Assembly (NCBI GenBank): GCA_001931535.1
Contig: CP016211.1
Span: 11,764,377 to 11,828,376 of the forward strand
From: Minicystis rosea
GTDB taxonomy: Bacteria; Myxococcota_A; Polyangia; Polyangiales; Polyangiaceae
Direction of reading: 5' to 3'
DNA: 64,000 bases
Shown: piece by piece, positions 16,454 through 25,772 of the stretch
How the letters are laid out: each line of letters opens with the position of its first letter
How positions within the stretch are numbered: position 1 is the first letter of the stretch
Notes under the pieces: generated by a model
What the model was told of the DNA's origin: nothing
Database searches by the model: none
What the model saw: only the letters and a program-made list of their open reading frames with translations
Made by a program: the position numbers and the translations under genes

Positions 16454-18265
16454 TTACTCCTTGGGCTCGTCCTTCTTCCCGAAGAGCGCGTGGCGGAAAT
16501 AGCCGAGCTGGCTCTTGGCGAGCTCCTTGACGACTTCGACCTTGTCGACCTCGCGGGCGGAGGTGCGGTCGAGGAGGCCGCCGGTTTCGTAGAGCTCGCG
16601 GGTCTTGGCGCGTTGGAGCTTGCCGCTCGAGGTCTTCGGGAGGACGCCGACGGGGAGGGGGACCACGTCGTCGACGGTGAGGCCGAGGGCTTGTTGCACG
16701 ACGCGGCGGACCTCGCCTTTGAGGGCGGTTTGCTGGGCGTCGCCGCTGACCGCGGTCTCGAAGCAGATGATGACGCGCTCGCGATCGTTGTGGGGCTTCA
16801 TGGTGCCGAAGGCGATGACGTTGCCTTTGCGGACGCCTTCGACCTTGCTGGCTTCCCACTCCAGATCTTGAGGGTAGTAGTTGCGGCCGTTGACGATGAT
16901 GACCTCTTTGGAGCGGCCGCAGATGTGGACTTTGCCGTCGGCGAGGTAGCCGAGGTCGCCCGTCTTGAGCCAGCCGCCGGCGAAGGCTTTGGCGGTCAGC
17001 TCGGGCTCGTTGAAATAGCCCGTCATCAGGCTGGGGCCGCGGAGGCGGAGCTCACCGACCTTGCGCTCGGGGAGGGGACGCTCGCTGTTCTCGTCGTCGA
17101 GGGCGAAGGCCTGAATGTCGTGCTCGGGGAAGTGACCGCCGCATTGCACGATGGGCGCGGCCTTCTCGCTGTCCGCCGCGATGGGCGTGGCCTCGCCGCG
17201 GGACCAGAGGGCCTCGCCGTCGACCACGTCGGTCTTCACGCCCGTGCCCACGTTGCTGAAGGAGATGGCGAGGGTGGACTCGGCCATTCCATAACAGCAC
17301 ACGAAGGCCTTGTCGCTGAAGCCGATGGACGAGAAGCGATCGGCGAAGGCCTTGAGGTTCTCGGCGCGGATGGGCTCGGCGCCGCAGCCGGCGACGCGCC
17401 AATTCGACAGATCGAGGCCGGCGATTTCGCTGTCCTTGATGCGTTTGACGCAGAGGGCATAAGCGAAGTTCGGCCCGAAGGAGATGGAGGCGCGGTGGCG
17501 CGACATCGTCTCGAGCCAGCGGGCCGGGCGCTTCAAGAAGAGGAGCGGGGGCAGGAACGTGATGGTGTTCACGTGGTAGAGCGGCGCGATCACGAAGCCG
17601 ATGAGGCCCATGTCGTGATAGAGCGGCAGCCACGAAGCACCGGAGTCCACCGAGTCGCGCACGCCCAGGCCGAGCTGCATGATGGCGCGCACGTTGGCGG
17701 CCATGTTGGCGTGCGTGAGGACCACGCCCTTGGGGCGCGAGGTCGAGCCGCTGGTGAATTGGAAGAAGCAGGTGTCGTCGAGCCCGACCTTCACGGGCTT
17801 GAGCTCCTCCTTCATCGACCGCACGCCTTCGACCGCGACCACCTGCTTGAGCTCGGGGGCCTGCGCAGCGATGGTGCCGAGCATCTTCTTGATATCGGTG
17901 CTGGTGAGCAGGACCTTCGCCCCGCTCTTGGCCACGATGTGAAGGGTGTTGTCGAGGTAGCCGGCGAGCTTGCCGAGGCCCGTGGGCGGGTAGATCGGCA
18001 CCGGGATGATGCCGGCGCGGAGCGCGCCCAGGAAGGAGAAGACGAAGTCGGCGTTGTCCGGGAGGATCAGCGCGACGCGATCTCCCTTCTTGAGGCCCAT
18101 CGACTGGAGCGCACCGCCGTAGCGCGCGCTGGCCCGCTCGATCCCCGCGTGCGTGAAGAAGGGCTCGGCGTCGCTGTTCTCGTCGATGAAGCGGTAGCCC
18201 GTTTGGGTGCTGACCGCGGCGTCCTCGATGGCCTGGACGACCGTGCGTGCGACGTATCCGCTCAT
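16454..18265 (-). CDS. Fatty acyl-AMP ligase (FAAL-type adenylate-forming enzyme)
   Basis: A 603-residue ANL-superfamily enzyme. The AMP-binding P-loop is FTSGSTSRPKGVVLTH (about residues 168-183); further ANL blocks are YGMAEST, KTGDLGYLADGKVHICGRSK and NYYPQDLEWEASKVEG. The length and the Y-G-M-A-E-S-T / N-Y-Y-P-Q-D-L-E blocks are those of FAALs, which activate a fatty acid as acyl-AMP and load it onto an acyl carrier protein rather than CoA. Its ATG overlaps the stop of the ACP gene as ATGA, so enzyme and carrier are translated together. A CoA-ligase role is less likely because of this pairing. Confidence 0.92.
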   Translation of the reverse strand: MSGYVARTVVQAIEDAAVSTQTGYRFIDENSDAEPFFTHAGIERASARYGGALQSMGLKKGDRVALILPDNADFVFSFLGALRAGIIPVPIYPPTGLGKLAGYLDNTLHIVAKSGAKVLLTSTDIKKMLGTIAAQAPELKQVVAVEGVRSMKEELKPVKVGLDDTCFFQFTSGSTSRPKGVVLTHANMAANVRAIMQLGLGVRDSVDSGASWLPLYHDMGLIGFVIAPLYHVNTITFLPPLLFLKRPARWLETMSRHRASISFGPNFAYALCVKRIKDSEIAGLDLSNWRVAGCGAEPIRAENLKAFADRFSSIGFSDKAFVCCYGMAESTLAISFSNVGTGVKTDVVDGEALWSRGEATPIAADSEKAAPIVQCGGHFPEHDIQAFALDDENSERPLPERKVGELRLRGPSLMTGYFNEPELTAKAFAGGWLKTGDLGYLADGKVHICGRSKEVIIVNGRNYYPQDLEWEASKVEGVRKGNVIAFGTMKPHNDRERVIICFETAVSGDAQQTALKGEVRRVVQQALGLTVDDVVPLPVGVLPKTSSGKLQRAKTRELYETGGLLDRTSAREVDKVEVVKELAKSQLGYFRHALFGKKDEPKE

Positions 18266-18528
18266 CCCTGAAGCCTTCCTTCTTTTTCGAGGCGCTGCTC
18301 GATGGCGACGGCGACGTCGGCGACCGTCTCCACCTCGCGCAGGGCTTCATCGGGGATGCTCAGCTTGAACTTGTCCTCGATGTCCGCGAGGATCTCCATC
18401 ACGCCGAGCGAGTCGAGGCCGAGATCGCCCACGAGGTGACTCGCGTCAGTGATGGGCGCGCCCGACTGCGCATGCTGGGTGAGCAAGCCGCGCAGCTCGC
18501 TCCGCACCGTCTCTCGAGACCACGTCAT
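18262..18528 (-). CDS. Stand-alone acyl carrier protein
   Basis: An 88-residue carrier protein. The phosphopantetheine site is DLGLDSLGVMEILADIEDKF, with the modified Ser in the DSL motif at about residue 41, followed by the usual acidic helix II and the short helices SIPDEALREVETVADVAVAI. The start at 18528 has AGGAAAG 5-6 nt upstream. It is coupled (ATGA overlap) to the fatty acyl-AMP ligase, its obvious loading enzyme, and lies 40 bp after the metal/cobalamin-binding-like gene. No ketosynthase or peptide synthetase is in the window, so the fate of the acyl group is unknown. Confidence 0.93.
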   Translation of the reverse strand: MTWSRETVRSELRGLLTQHAQSGAPITDASHLVGDLGLDSLGVMEILADIEDKFKLSIPDEALREVETVADVAVAIEQRLEKEGRLQG

Positions 18529-18568
18529 GTCGGCTTTCCTAGTCCATCTCGGGCCCGGGGAGGAGAGG

Positions 18569-19471
18569 TCACCGCGCGGCGTCGACCAGGGCCCGTAGCC
18601 GGTCGAGGCCCTCGAAGCTGCGCGCGCCGTACCACATGAGGTCCTTCCCATCGCAGCGCACGATGCCGTCCTGTTTCTTCGCAGCGGGGATGTCGAGCGC
18701 ACGAAACACGGCCGCATCCGCTTCGGTGAAGGCGTGGGGCTCGTCGGGCAAGAGGATCAAATCGGGGGCGCGCGCGATCACTTCGTCGAGCGTGACGCGC
18801 GGGTAACGCACATCACGGCCGGCCACGCGATCGGCGGGGAGGGGCGCGCCGGTGCCGAGATCGGCGGCCAGCGGGTAGCGCCGTTCGCGGTCGGCAAAGA
18901 CGTTCTCGGCACCGGCGAGCGCGAGGACATCGGAGATGAACGTCGACGCGTGCACCGTCATGAGCGGGTCCATCCAGATCGGGACGAAGGTGCGGACCGG
19001 CCGGCGTCCATCGCGCGCGGCTTCGGCCGTGCGCTGCGCGTGATAGGCATTCGCCACGAGCGAGCGCGCGGGCTCGGCGCCGCGATCCAAACCGAGGGCA
19101 CGCGCCAGGCGAGCGAGGTGGGAGAGGCCGGCGGTGACGCGCTGGGGGAAGGAGACGAGCACGCGCAGGCCGAGGCTCGTGAGCTTGTCGATGTCGTGCT
19201 TGCTGTTCTCTTCCTGATTGGCAATCACGAGATCGGGAGCGAGCGCGGCGATGCGATCGACGTCCGCGTCCTTGGTCCCGCCGACGATCTCGATGCCCTC
19301 GACCTCGCCCGCCGGCGCCACGCAATAACGTGTGCGCCCGATCAACCGATCGCCCGCGCCGAGGCGCAAGAGTGAATAGGTGTCGCTGGGAACGAGGGAG
19401 ACGATGCGGGCCGGCGGAGCGTGCCAGTTGAGCGTTTTCCCGCGATCGTCGGTGACCTGGATGAACCGCAT
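18569..19471 (-). CDS. BtuF-like substrate-binding-fold protein without signal peptide
   Basis: A 300-residue protein with the helical-backbone metal receptor fold of BtuF/FhuD proteins: ARIVSLVPSDTYSLLRLGAG, LIGRTRYC, IVGGTKDADVDRIAALAPDL with the typical 'P.....p..E.i..L.PDLVi' rhythm, then VFADRERRYPL and RVTLDEVIARAPDLILLPDE. Family members bind vitamin B12 or iron chelates in the periplasm, but this one begins MRFIQVTDDRGKTLNWHAPP with no export signal and no ABC transporter genes nearby, so a cytoplasmic or non-transport role is likely. It is the first gene of a run with the ACP and the fatty acyl-AMP ligase (40-bp gap). Confidence 0.78.
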   Translation of the reverse strand: MRFIQVTDDRGKTLNWHAPPARIVSLVPSDTYSLLRLGAGDRLIGRTRYCVAPAGEVEGIEIVGGTKDADVDRIAALAPDLVIANQEENSKHDIDKLTSLGLRVLVSFPQRVTAGLSHLARLARALGLDRGAEPARSLVANAYHAQRTAEAARDGRRPVRTFVPIWMDPLMTVHASTFISDVLALAGAENVFADRERRYPLAADLGTGAPLPADRVAGRDVRYPRVTLDEVIARAPDLILLPDEPHAFTEADAAVFRALDIPAAKKQDGIVRCDGKDLMWYGARSFEGLDRLRALVDAAR

Positions 19472-19567
19472 GGGGGACGCATAGCACGGCCGAGGCGCCT
19501 CTCCTCCGTCGCTCGGCTGCTTCTCGGAGCGGGCGCGCTCATGGCACCATGGCTGACGAGCGCGGCC

Positions 19568-20134
19568 ATGAGATCCCCTGTCGAGCTTCTGGTCCTCGTC
19601 CTCGCGCTGGGCCTCGGATGCGGCTGCGCGACGGTGCGGCCCGACGTGCCGCGCCCGCTCGATGCCTTGGATGTGCGCGCGCTCGCGGGCACTTGGTACG
19701 TGCTCGAATCCACGTTCCCGATGTGGCTCGAAGGGACGAAGACCGATCCTGCATTTCACTACGGCCTCATCGAGGACGAGGGGAAGCTGCTGCTCGACGA
19801 TCGGGTGAGTTATCGCGACGAGGATCGGGCGGAGTCCATCGAAGGCATCGACACGCCGGACCCGCGCGATCCAACCCATCTGACGTGGCGGGGCAAAGGC
19901 ATCCTCAAGCTGTTCACGAGCGACTGGTACGTGGTGATGCGGGCGCCGGACGGAGCGTGGGCGGTGATCTACTTCTCGTCGACGCTCGCGACGCCCGAGG
20001 GCGTGGACATCATCGCGCGCACCGAGACGCTGCCGGAGACGACGTTGGCCGAGATTCATAAGGCCATCCAGGCCGAGCCGGGGCTCGCGCGGCGCGCGGC
20101 GGGGCTCCGGCCGGTGCGGCGACGAGAACGGTAG
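19568..20134 (+). CDS. Lipocalin-family lipoprotein (Blc/apolipoprotein D-like)
   Basis: A 188-residue product with lipoprotein signal MRSPVELLVLVLALGLGCGC. The lipocalin first motif is LAGTWYVLESTFP (G-x-W, residues about 40-52), and the strand FTSDWYVVMRAPDGAWAVIY corresponds to the conserved '..dYwV...D..Y...lv' region of bacterial lipocalins. Such proteins sit in the outer membrane and bind fatty acids or lysophospholipids. Another ATG lies nine codons upstream; the chosen one gives a normal signal length. It is divergent from the BtuF-like gene (96 bp) and 20 bp ahead of the next hypothetical lipoprotein. Confidence 0.8.
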   Translation: MRSPVELLVLVLALGLGCGCATVRPDVPRPLDALDVRALAGTWYVLESTFPMWLEGTKTDPAFHYGLIEDEGKLLLDDRVSYRDEDRAESIEGIDTPDPRDPTHLTWRGKGILKLFTSDWYVVMRAPDGAWAVIYFSSTLATPEGVDIIARTETLPETTLAEIHKAIQAEPGLARRAAGLRPVRRRER

Positions 20135-20153
20135 GTTTGGCTATGCTCGCGGC

Positions 20154-21296
20154 GTGAGGACGAGACGTTCGCGAGGCAAGGCGCTCGAGGCGGGGGTCGC
20201 CATCACGATGGTGCTCGGCGAAGCTTCGTGCTCGCGGGCACCGCAGCCGCCGGTCGAGGGAGCGACGAGCGCGGTGGAGGTCTCGGCGGCACCGACCGGA
20301 TCGGAGGCCGCGCCGCCGGCGAGCGCGGCGCCCGATGCGGAGGCGGTAGTCGCGATCCTCGCGAAGCTCCGGCCCTACGTGGTGACGAACGAGCGCTTCG
20401 CGCGGCGGACGCTGTACACGTGGACGACGCGCGACCAGATCGAGGATCTGGAGAAGCATGGTGTACTTTTGACACGAACCGAGTCGCCGGTGCATGGGCC
20501 GGCGTACTCCGATCAAGTCATCTCGGCGCGCGCGGCGGCCGGCGATCGGTTGGCGAAGCTGCTCACGACGGCGCCGTTTCGGCGGGCGCGGCACGCGTGG
20601 CCGGCGCCGTATGCGACGCTGCTCGGCTGGCCCAGCGAGTCGTACGGGAGCGAGCTCATCCGCATCGATTTGAAGAGCGATGCTTGGATTGCGAAGCTCC
20701 AGGTCTCGACCAAGGAGTGGAGCGTGGTCGATCTCGACGAGCATCCGGTGGCCATCGAAGAGGTGCTCCGCGCGCCGCAGCGGCTCGCGGCTGTGTACTT
20801 CGTGCAGGACGACACGTCGCCTGCGCGCGTGGGCGGTACGTTCGGCCGGAAGCCGGAGCGGCCTGCGTACCGCGAGTACGTGGTGTGCAACGAGTCGATG
20901 ATCGAGCGCTGGTCGGTGGGCACCGAGGAGATCGCGCGCGAGCTCGTGGCGGAGGTGGAGATGCTCTCTCTGCTGCGGCCGCGGATGTCCGACAAGCCCG
21001 GCGAGCCGATCGCGCTCGACGCGTGGAACGCGCAGGTGGCCCAGCGCGTGTGGCCCAAAGGCGCGGACCTCGAGGGATCGGTGCGCGCGACCTACGAGGC
21101 CACGCTGTCGTTCCCCAACGAGCTCTACCGATCGGAAGCGATCAAGATCGCGGCGCTCAGCGAGAAGATGCGGCTCGTGACGACGAAGGGACCGGTGCTC
21201 TCGCGCACGCCGTCGGTGCGCTTTGGGGCGGCGCCCGCGGTGACTCCGCCGCCGCCACCGCCGAAGCGACGGCGGTCGGTGGCCGGGACGTATTGA
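20154..21296 (+). CDS. Hypothetical exported protein, possibly a lipoprotein
   Basis: A 380-residue protein starting with GTG. The N-terminus (RTRRSRGKALEAGVAITMVL then GEASCSR) is export-like, but the lipobox is poor because the residue three before the Cys is Glu. An Ala/Pro-rich linker follows, then a mostly alpha/beta body with YVVTNERFARRTLYTWTTRD and a basic, Pro-rich C-terminus (PPPPPPKRRRSVAG). I recognise no family. Its stop codon overlaps the HIT-family gene start as TGATG, so the two are translationally coupled, and the lipocalin gene ends 20 bp before it. Confidence 0.65.
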   Translation: MRTRRSRGKALEAGVAITMVLGEASCSRAPQPPVEGATSAVEVSAAPTGSEAAPPASAAPDAEAVVAILAKLRPYVVTNERFARRTLYTWTTRDQIEDLEKHGVLLTRTESPVHGPAYSDQVISARAAAGDRLAKLLTTAPFRRARHAWPAPYATLLGWPSESYGSELIRIDLKSDAWIAKLQVSTKEWSVVDLDEHPVAIEEVLRAPQRLAAVYFVQDDTSPARVGGTFGRKPERPAYREYVVCNESMIERWSVGTEEIARELVAEVEMLSLLRPRMSDKPGEPIALDAWNAQVAQRVWPKGADLEGSVRATYEATLSFPNELYRSEAIKIAALSEKMRLVTTKGPVLSRTPSVRFGAAPAVTPPPPPPKRRRSVAGTY

Positions 21297-21823
21297 TGAT
21301 GAAGATCGGCGTGCGTCGGATCGACAAGCCGACGGCGATGGGGCTGCTCGCGGAAGAGCGGGAGAGGTTGCCGGCGCGCTTCGCGGGGTGCGCGATGTGC
21401 GGGATGGCGGGCGGGCACCCCGCGAGCATCGAGGTGCTGGCCGAGCGCGGGCATGCGGTGGCGGTGCTCGATCGCTATGCATCGAGGCCGGGGCACGTGT
21501 TGGTGGTGCTCCGGCGGCATGCGGAGGCCGTCGCCGAGCTCGCGTGGGAGGAGTATGCGGACGTGCAACGGCTCGCGTGGGAGGCGTCGCGCGCGCTCAC
21601 GCGGGTGCTCGATCCGAAGCGGGTGTTCGTCGCGGCGCTCGGCGCGGCGACGCCGCTGTTGATGTCGTTTCCGCATCATCACGTGCATGTGATTCCGTTG
21701 TTCGAAGGGACGGCGGCAGATCGACCGGCAGCGGTGCTCACGTGGGAGCATGGCGTGTACGTCTACGAGCCCGGGGAGGAGCGCGCGCTGGGCGAGGCGT
21801 TGCGGCGGGCCTGGGAGCGGTGA
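21296..21823 (+). CDS. HIT-family (histidine triad) protein
   Basis: A 175-residue protein with the histidine triad in FPHHHVHVIPLFEG (His-x-His-x-His, about residues 124-129), where HIT proteins hydrolyse or transfer nucleotidyl groups. Other HIT features are AVAVLDRYASRPGHVLVVLR (the 'D..p.spGH.LvvP' strand) and a CAMCGM pair near residue 33 that could bind zinc, as in bacterial Hint proteins. Two consecutive ATGs (21296 and 21299) are available; the first overlaps the preceding stop as TGATG. The gene ends 49 bp before the Ser/Thr kinase, so it may belong to that transcript. Substrate unknown. Confidence 0.85.
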   Translation: MMKIGVRRIDKPTAMGLLAEERERLPARFAGCAMCGMAGGHPASIEVLAERGHAVAVLDRYASRPGHVLVVLRRHAEAVAELAWEEYADVQRLAWEASRALTRVLDPKRVFVAALGAATPLLMSFPHHHVHVIPLFEGTAADRPAAVLTWEHGVYVYEPGEERALGEALRRAWER

Positions 21824-21872
21824 GCGCGCCGCTTTGTTGGCCCAACCACGGGACGCCTGGCATGGACCGGGC

Positions 21873-23351
21873 GTGCACGACGCCCTCGCCACCCCCACGC
21901 CTGCGCCGGTGCGCGCGCGGCGATCGCAGCGCAGCCGCCCGCCGCAGAGCGACGAGCCGTTGCGCGTGCTCCCGCGCCGCTTAGGCCGATACACGCTGTT
22001 CGCGCACATCGGTCGCGGCGGCATGGCCGACATCTACTTGGCTCAAGCGGATACGGGGCTCGGTGGATCGCGGCTCGTGGTGATCAAAGAGGTGCTCCCG
22101 AAGCTCGCGCACAGCGACGGCTTCGCGGAGATGTTGGTGAGCGAGGCCAAGCTCGCGGCTCAGCTCAGCCACGCCAACGTGGCCAAGGTGGAGGACCTCG
22201 GGCGCGCCGGCGACTCGCTCTACATCGCGATGGAGTACGTCGAGGGCCTCGATCTGCGGGAGATGCTGCGCCGCTGCGCCAAGAGCAAGGTGGCGCTGCC
22301 GGTCGAGTTCTCGCTGCGGATCGTGATCGAGGCGCTGCGCGGCCTGTCGTTCGCGCATCGGGCGCGCGGCAACGACGGGCGGCCGCTCGGGATCGTGCAC
22401 CGCGACGTGTCGCCCTCCAACGTGCTCTTGAGCTTCGAGGGTGAGGTGAAGGTCTGCGACTTCGGCATCGCCCGCGCGAACCCGCTCGCCGAGGAGATCC
22501 AGGAGGACACCATCCTCGGCAAGGCCGGGTACATGAGCCCGGAGCAGGCGCGGGGAGAGACGCTCGACGCGCGGGCGGACGTGTTCGCCATGGGGATCAT
22601 CCTGTGGGAGCTGATCGCGGGCCGGAGGCTCTACAAGATCGGCGACGGCGAGCGGCCGCTCGAGGTGGCGCGGGCGGCGCGCATCCCGGAGCTGCCGTCG
22701 CGCGATCTGCCGCGTGAAGAAGAGCTCTATGCGATCGTGAGGCGCGCGCTGACCGTCGATCGCGAGGCCCGCTACAAGAGCGCGGCGGCGATGCTGCAAG
22801 ACCTCGAGGACTATGCGGCCGCGACGCGGATGATCGCGAGCCCCATCCGCTTCGGCGAGTGGCTCATGGATCAGTTCGGCCACGAAGTGGTGCTCGATCG
22901 CCGCGCGCGGGAGCGCGTGGTGCGAGCGCTCGCGCGCGGGCCGGCCGCCGTCATTCAGCCGCTCGGTACGCAGCCCGAGGTGGAGAACACGCCGAGCGCG
23001 TTCCCCGTGGCGCTGCGTGCGGATGCCGATGACGTGGAGGAGCCCGCGCCGAGCTCGACGAGCGATGCGCGGGAGATCGCGGATGTCGCGCACGCTCGCG
23101 CGGTGGAGGCGCCGCCGCGGGTGATCGTGCCAGTGGCGCGCGAGGTTGCGCCGGTGGACGAGGGGATGGATGCGATCGAGAAGCCGGTGATGCCGGTGAA
23201 GGCGATCGCGGCGGCGAAGCCGGCCCTCGTGCGTGCGCCTTCGGCTCCGATTGCGGCGCCGAAGGCTGCCGGTTTTCAGGGGCGGTTCCTCGTGGCTGCG
23301 TTGGTGCTCGCGGCCGTCGCGTATTTGGCGATGCGCATGTTCGTGGTGTGA
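21873..23351 (+). CDS. Hanks-type Ser/Thr protein kinase with C-terminal membrane anchor
   Basis: A 492-residue kinase. Gly-rich loop GRGGMADIYLA (about 46), VIKEV lysine, catalytic loop IVHRDVSPSNVLL (about 175), DFG near 195 and GKAGYMSPEQARGE activation segment. The HRDVSPSN form with Val-Ser instead of Leu-Lys is characteristic of a common myxobacterial kinase subgroup and is probably still active because the Asp is kept. An Ala/Pro/Val-rich, probably disordered linker (about 355-470) ends in one membrane helix (RFLVAALVLAAVAYLAMRMF) with no extracellular domain. The GTG start is the best of weak choices; no ATG occurs in the expected interval. Confidence 0.9.
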   Translation: MHDALATPTPAPVRARRSQRSRPPQSDEPLRVLPRRLGRYTLFAHIGRGGMADIYLAQADTGLGGSRLVVIKEVLPKLAHSDGFAEMLVSEAKLAAQLSHANVAKVEDLGRAGDSLYIAMEYVEGLDLREMLRRCAKSKVALPVEFSLRIVIEALRGLSFAHRARGNDGRPLGIVHRDVSPSNVLLSFEGEVKVCDFGIARANPLAEEIQEDTILGKAGYMSPEQARGETLDARADVFAMGIILWELIAGRRLYKIGDGERPLEVARAARIPELPSRDLPREEELYAIVRRALTVDREARYKSAAAMLQDLEDYAAATRMIASPIRFGEWLMDQFGHEVVLDRRARERVVRALARGPAAVIQPLGTQPEVENTPSAFPVALRADADDVEEPAPSSTSDAREIADVAHARAVEAPPRVIVPVAREVAPVDEGMDAIEKPVMPVKAIAAAKPALVRAPSAPIAAPKAAGFQGRFLVAALVLAAVAYLAMRMFVV

Positions 23352-23398
23352 GCGGGCGCAGGTGGTGATCGAGGGCACGTTCGCACGGGCCGCGTGGG

Positions 23399-23436
23399 GC
23401 CGAGGGCGCGCGATCGCCGAGACGCGAGCCCTCGGC
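23399..23436 (+). terminator. Possible hairpin terminator after the Ser/Thr kinase gene
   Basis: GCCGAGGGC / GCCCTCGGC make a 9-bp perfect stem around a 20-nt loop, 47 bp after the kinase stop codon and before the priA start. No T-run. A weak but positionally sensible candidate. Confidence 0.35.
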
Positions 23437-23498
23437 GCGAGCGGGCGCTATATGGTGTGACCGCGCGATCGCGCGCTGCTGCTACGTTCCCTCCGCCG

Positions 23499-25766
23499 AT
23501 GCCGCTCCTCGCCGAAGTCGCCGCGCCCGTCCCGCTCGCGCATGCGTTCTCGTATGCGGTGCCGCCGCCGATGGCGCACGCGCTGCGGCCGGGCGCGCGG
23601 GTGGTGTGCGAGTTCGGGCGGCGGCGCGTGGTGGGCGTGGTGCTCGACGTCGCGGAGCGCGAGCCGCCGCCGGGGGTGAAGAGCCTCAAGCCGATCGCGG
23701 CGCTCATCGATCCCGAGCCCGTCCTGCCCGCGGAGCTGCTCGCGTTCCTGCGCGAGCTGGGCTCGTATTACTTCGCGCCCATCGGTGAGGTCCTGCGGCT
23801 CGCGCTGCCCGCGATGGAGCGCGAGCAGGTGCGGGCCATCGGCGATCTCGCGGCCGCGCGCCAAGTGGGCGCGCGCAAGGTGGCGTATGCGCGGCCCACC
23901 GATGCCATCGAGACGCCGGGGACGCTGCGCGGGCAGGCGAGCGCCATCCTGGCGTTGCTTCGCGCCGGCGGCGAGCAGCCGGTGGCGCGGATTCAAGAGA
24001 AGTTCGGCAACGCGCGGCCCGCGGTGAAGAAGCTGGAGGCGCTCGGTCTGTGCGAGATCGTGATGCGCGAGCCGCCGCGCGATCCATTCTTCGCGTCGGC
24101 GGAAGCGCGCGATCGCGCGCCGGAGCTGAAGCCCGCGCAGGCCGAGGCGGCGGCGCGCATCGCCGCCGCCATGGGGACCGGCGAGGCGCCGGCCGAGGGA
24201 CCGAAGGCGTTCCTGCTCTTCGGCGTCACCGGATCGGGCAAGACCGAGGTGTACCTGCGCGCCATCGCGGCGTGCCTCGAGCGCGGCAAGGGCGCGCTCG
24301 TGATGGTGCCCGAGATCGCGCTCACGCCGCAGCTCGTGTCGCGTTTTCGCGCGCGCTTCGGCGACGAGCTCGCCGTCATCCACAGCGCGCTCGTCGAGGC
24401 CGATCGCCACGCGATGTGGACGCGCCTCCGCCGCGGCGAGGTGCGCGTGGCCATCGGGGCGCGCTCGGCGTTGTTCGCGCCGGTGCCGGATCTCGGGCTC
24501 GTGATCGTCGACGAGGAGCACGACTCGTCGTTCAAGCAGGAGGAGGGCGTGCGCTACCACGCGCGCGACATGGCCCTGTTGCGCGCGCATCGCGCCGGCG
24601 CAGTGGTGGTGCTCGGCTCGGCCACGCCTTCGCTGGAGTCGGTCGAGCTCACGCGCAAAGGCAAGCTCGTCGAGCTCGCGCTGCCCGATCGCGCGGTCTC
24701 CGAGGCCACGCTGCCTTCGGTAGAGACCGTCGATCTGCGTCGCGTCGGCGCCGGGCCCACGGGCAACAAGCTGCTCTCGCTGCCGCTCCACCGCGCCATC
24801 GAGAAGACGCTGGCCGCGGGCGAGCAGGCCATCCTCTTCCTCAATCGCCGCGGCTTCGCGCCCAGCGTGGTGTGCGACTCGTGCGGCACCGTGGAGACGT
24901 GCCAGGCGTGCTCCGTCGCGCTCACGTATCACCGCGGTCGCGCCGCGGGCGTGCGCTGCCACTACTGCGATTTTCACGGCCCGCTGCCCGACAAGTGCAA
25001 CGCGTGCGGCGCGCCCGCGCTGGCGCTCGAAGGCCTCGGCACCGAGCGGCTCGAGGCCACCGTGGCCGAGGCGTTCCCCGGCGCGCGCGTGGCGCGGCTC
25101 GATCGCGACGTCGCCGACGGTGCCCGCGCGCAGGCCATCCTCGATCGCATGCGCGAGGGCGAGATCGACGTGCTCGTGGGCACGCAGATGGTGACCAAAG
25201 GCCACGATTTGCCGAAGGTCACGCTGGTGGGCGTGGTCAACGCGGACGCCGCGCTCTCGCTGCCCGACTTTCGGGCGGCGGAGCGGGGCTTTCAGTTGCT
25301 CGTGCAGGTCGCGGGGCGCGCGGGCCGACGCGAGCGACCGGGGAGGGTGGTGATTCAGACGCGCACCACCGATCACCCGGCCATCCAGCTCGCCGCGCGG
25401 CACGACGTGCGGCGCTTCTGGGAGCACGAGCTTCGGGATCGGCGCGAGGTTGGTTACCCGCCGTTCTCGCGGCTCGCGCTCCTGCGCATCGACGCGCTCG
25501 ACGAAGAGGCGGCGCGCGCGATGGCCAACAAGCTCGCGGCGCTGGCGCGCAGCGCGCCCGATGCGTTGGGCCGGCGCGTCGAGGTGCTCGGCCCGAGCGC
25601 CGCGCCGCTCGCGCGGCTGCGCGGGCGCTTCCGCTTCCGGGTGATGTTGCGCGCGCGCGATCGCGGCCCGCTGCGCGCGGTGATCGCGGCGCTCCACCGC
25701 GAGCTCCCGCGTCTGGACCGCCGGGTGCGCGTGGTGATCGACGTGGATCCGGTGGCGATGCTGTGA
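23499..25766 (+). CDS. priA: Primosomal protein N' (replication-restart helicase PriA)
   Basis: A 755-residue superfamily-2 helicase that reloads DnaB at stalled forks. Domains in order: N-terminal 3'-end-binding domain (PLAHAFSYAVPPPM), Walker A FGVTGSGKTEVYL (about 241-253), DEEH box (about 338), SATPSLES, and a zinc-binding insertion between the helicase lobes with eight cysteines (CDSCGTVETCQAC, about 461-473, then CHYCDFHGPLPDKCNACG). Motif V/VI is GTQMVTKGHDLPKVTLVG with QVAGRAGR. The ATG at 23499 gives the normal N-terminus. Length and all key residues are intact. It is followed by an inverted-repeat element separating it from the convergent gene. Confidence 0.97.
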   Translation: MPLLAEVAAPVPLAHAFSYAVPPPMAHALRPGARVVCEFGRRRVVGVVLDVAEREPPPGVKSLKPIAALIDPEPVLPAELLAFLRELGSYYFAPIGEVLRLALPAMEREQVRAIGDLAAARQVGARKVAYARPTDAIETPGTLRGQASAILALLRAGGEQPVARIQEKFGNARPAVKKLEALGLCEIVMREPPRDPFFASAEARDRAPELKPAQAEAAARIAAAMGTGEAPAEGPKAFLLFGVTGSGKTEVYLRAIAACLERGKGALVMVPEIALTPQLVSRFRARFGDELAVIHSALVEADRHAMWTRLRRGEVRVAIGARSALFAPVPDLGLVIVDEEHDSSFKQEEGVRYHARDMALLRAHRAGAVVVLGSATPSLESVELTRKGKLVELALPDRAVSEATLPSVETVDLRRVGAGPTGNKLLSLPLHRAIEKTLAAGEQAILFLNRRGFAPSVVCDSCGTVETCQACSVALTYHRGRAAGVRCHYCDFHGPLPDKCNACGAPALALEGLGTERLEATVAEAFPGARVARLDRDVADGARAQAILDRMREGEIDVLVGTQMVTKGHDLPKVTLVGVVNADAALSLPDFRAAERGFQLLVQVAGRAGRRERPGRVVIQTRTTDHPAIQLAARHDVRRFWEHELRDRREVGYPPFSRLALLRIDALDEEAARAMANKLAALARSAPDALGRRVEVLGPSAAPLARLRGRFRFRVMLRARDRGPLRAVIAALHRELPRLDRRVRVVIDVDPVAML

Positions 25767-25772
25767 GCGCTC

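Noticed and set aside
16298..18271. A 657-codon open frame antisense to the fatty acyl-AMP ligase
   Set aside because: Its product is a monotonous Asp/Glu/Arg/His-rich sequence, typical of the reverse frame of G+C-rich genes; the ligase frame has all family motifs.
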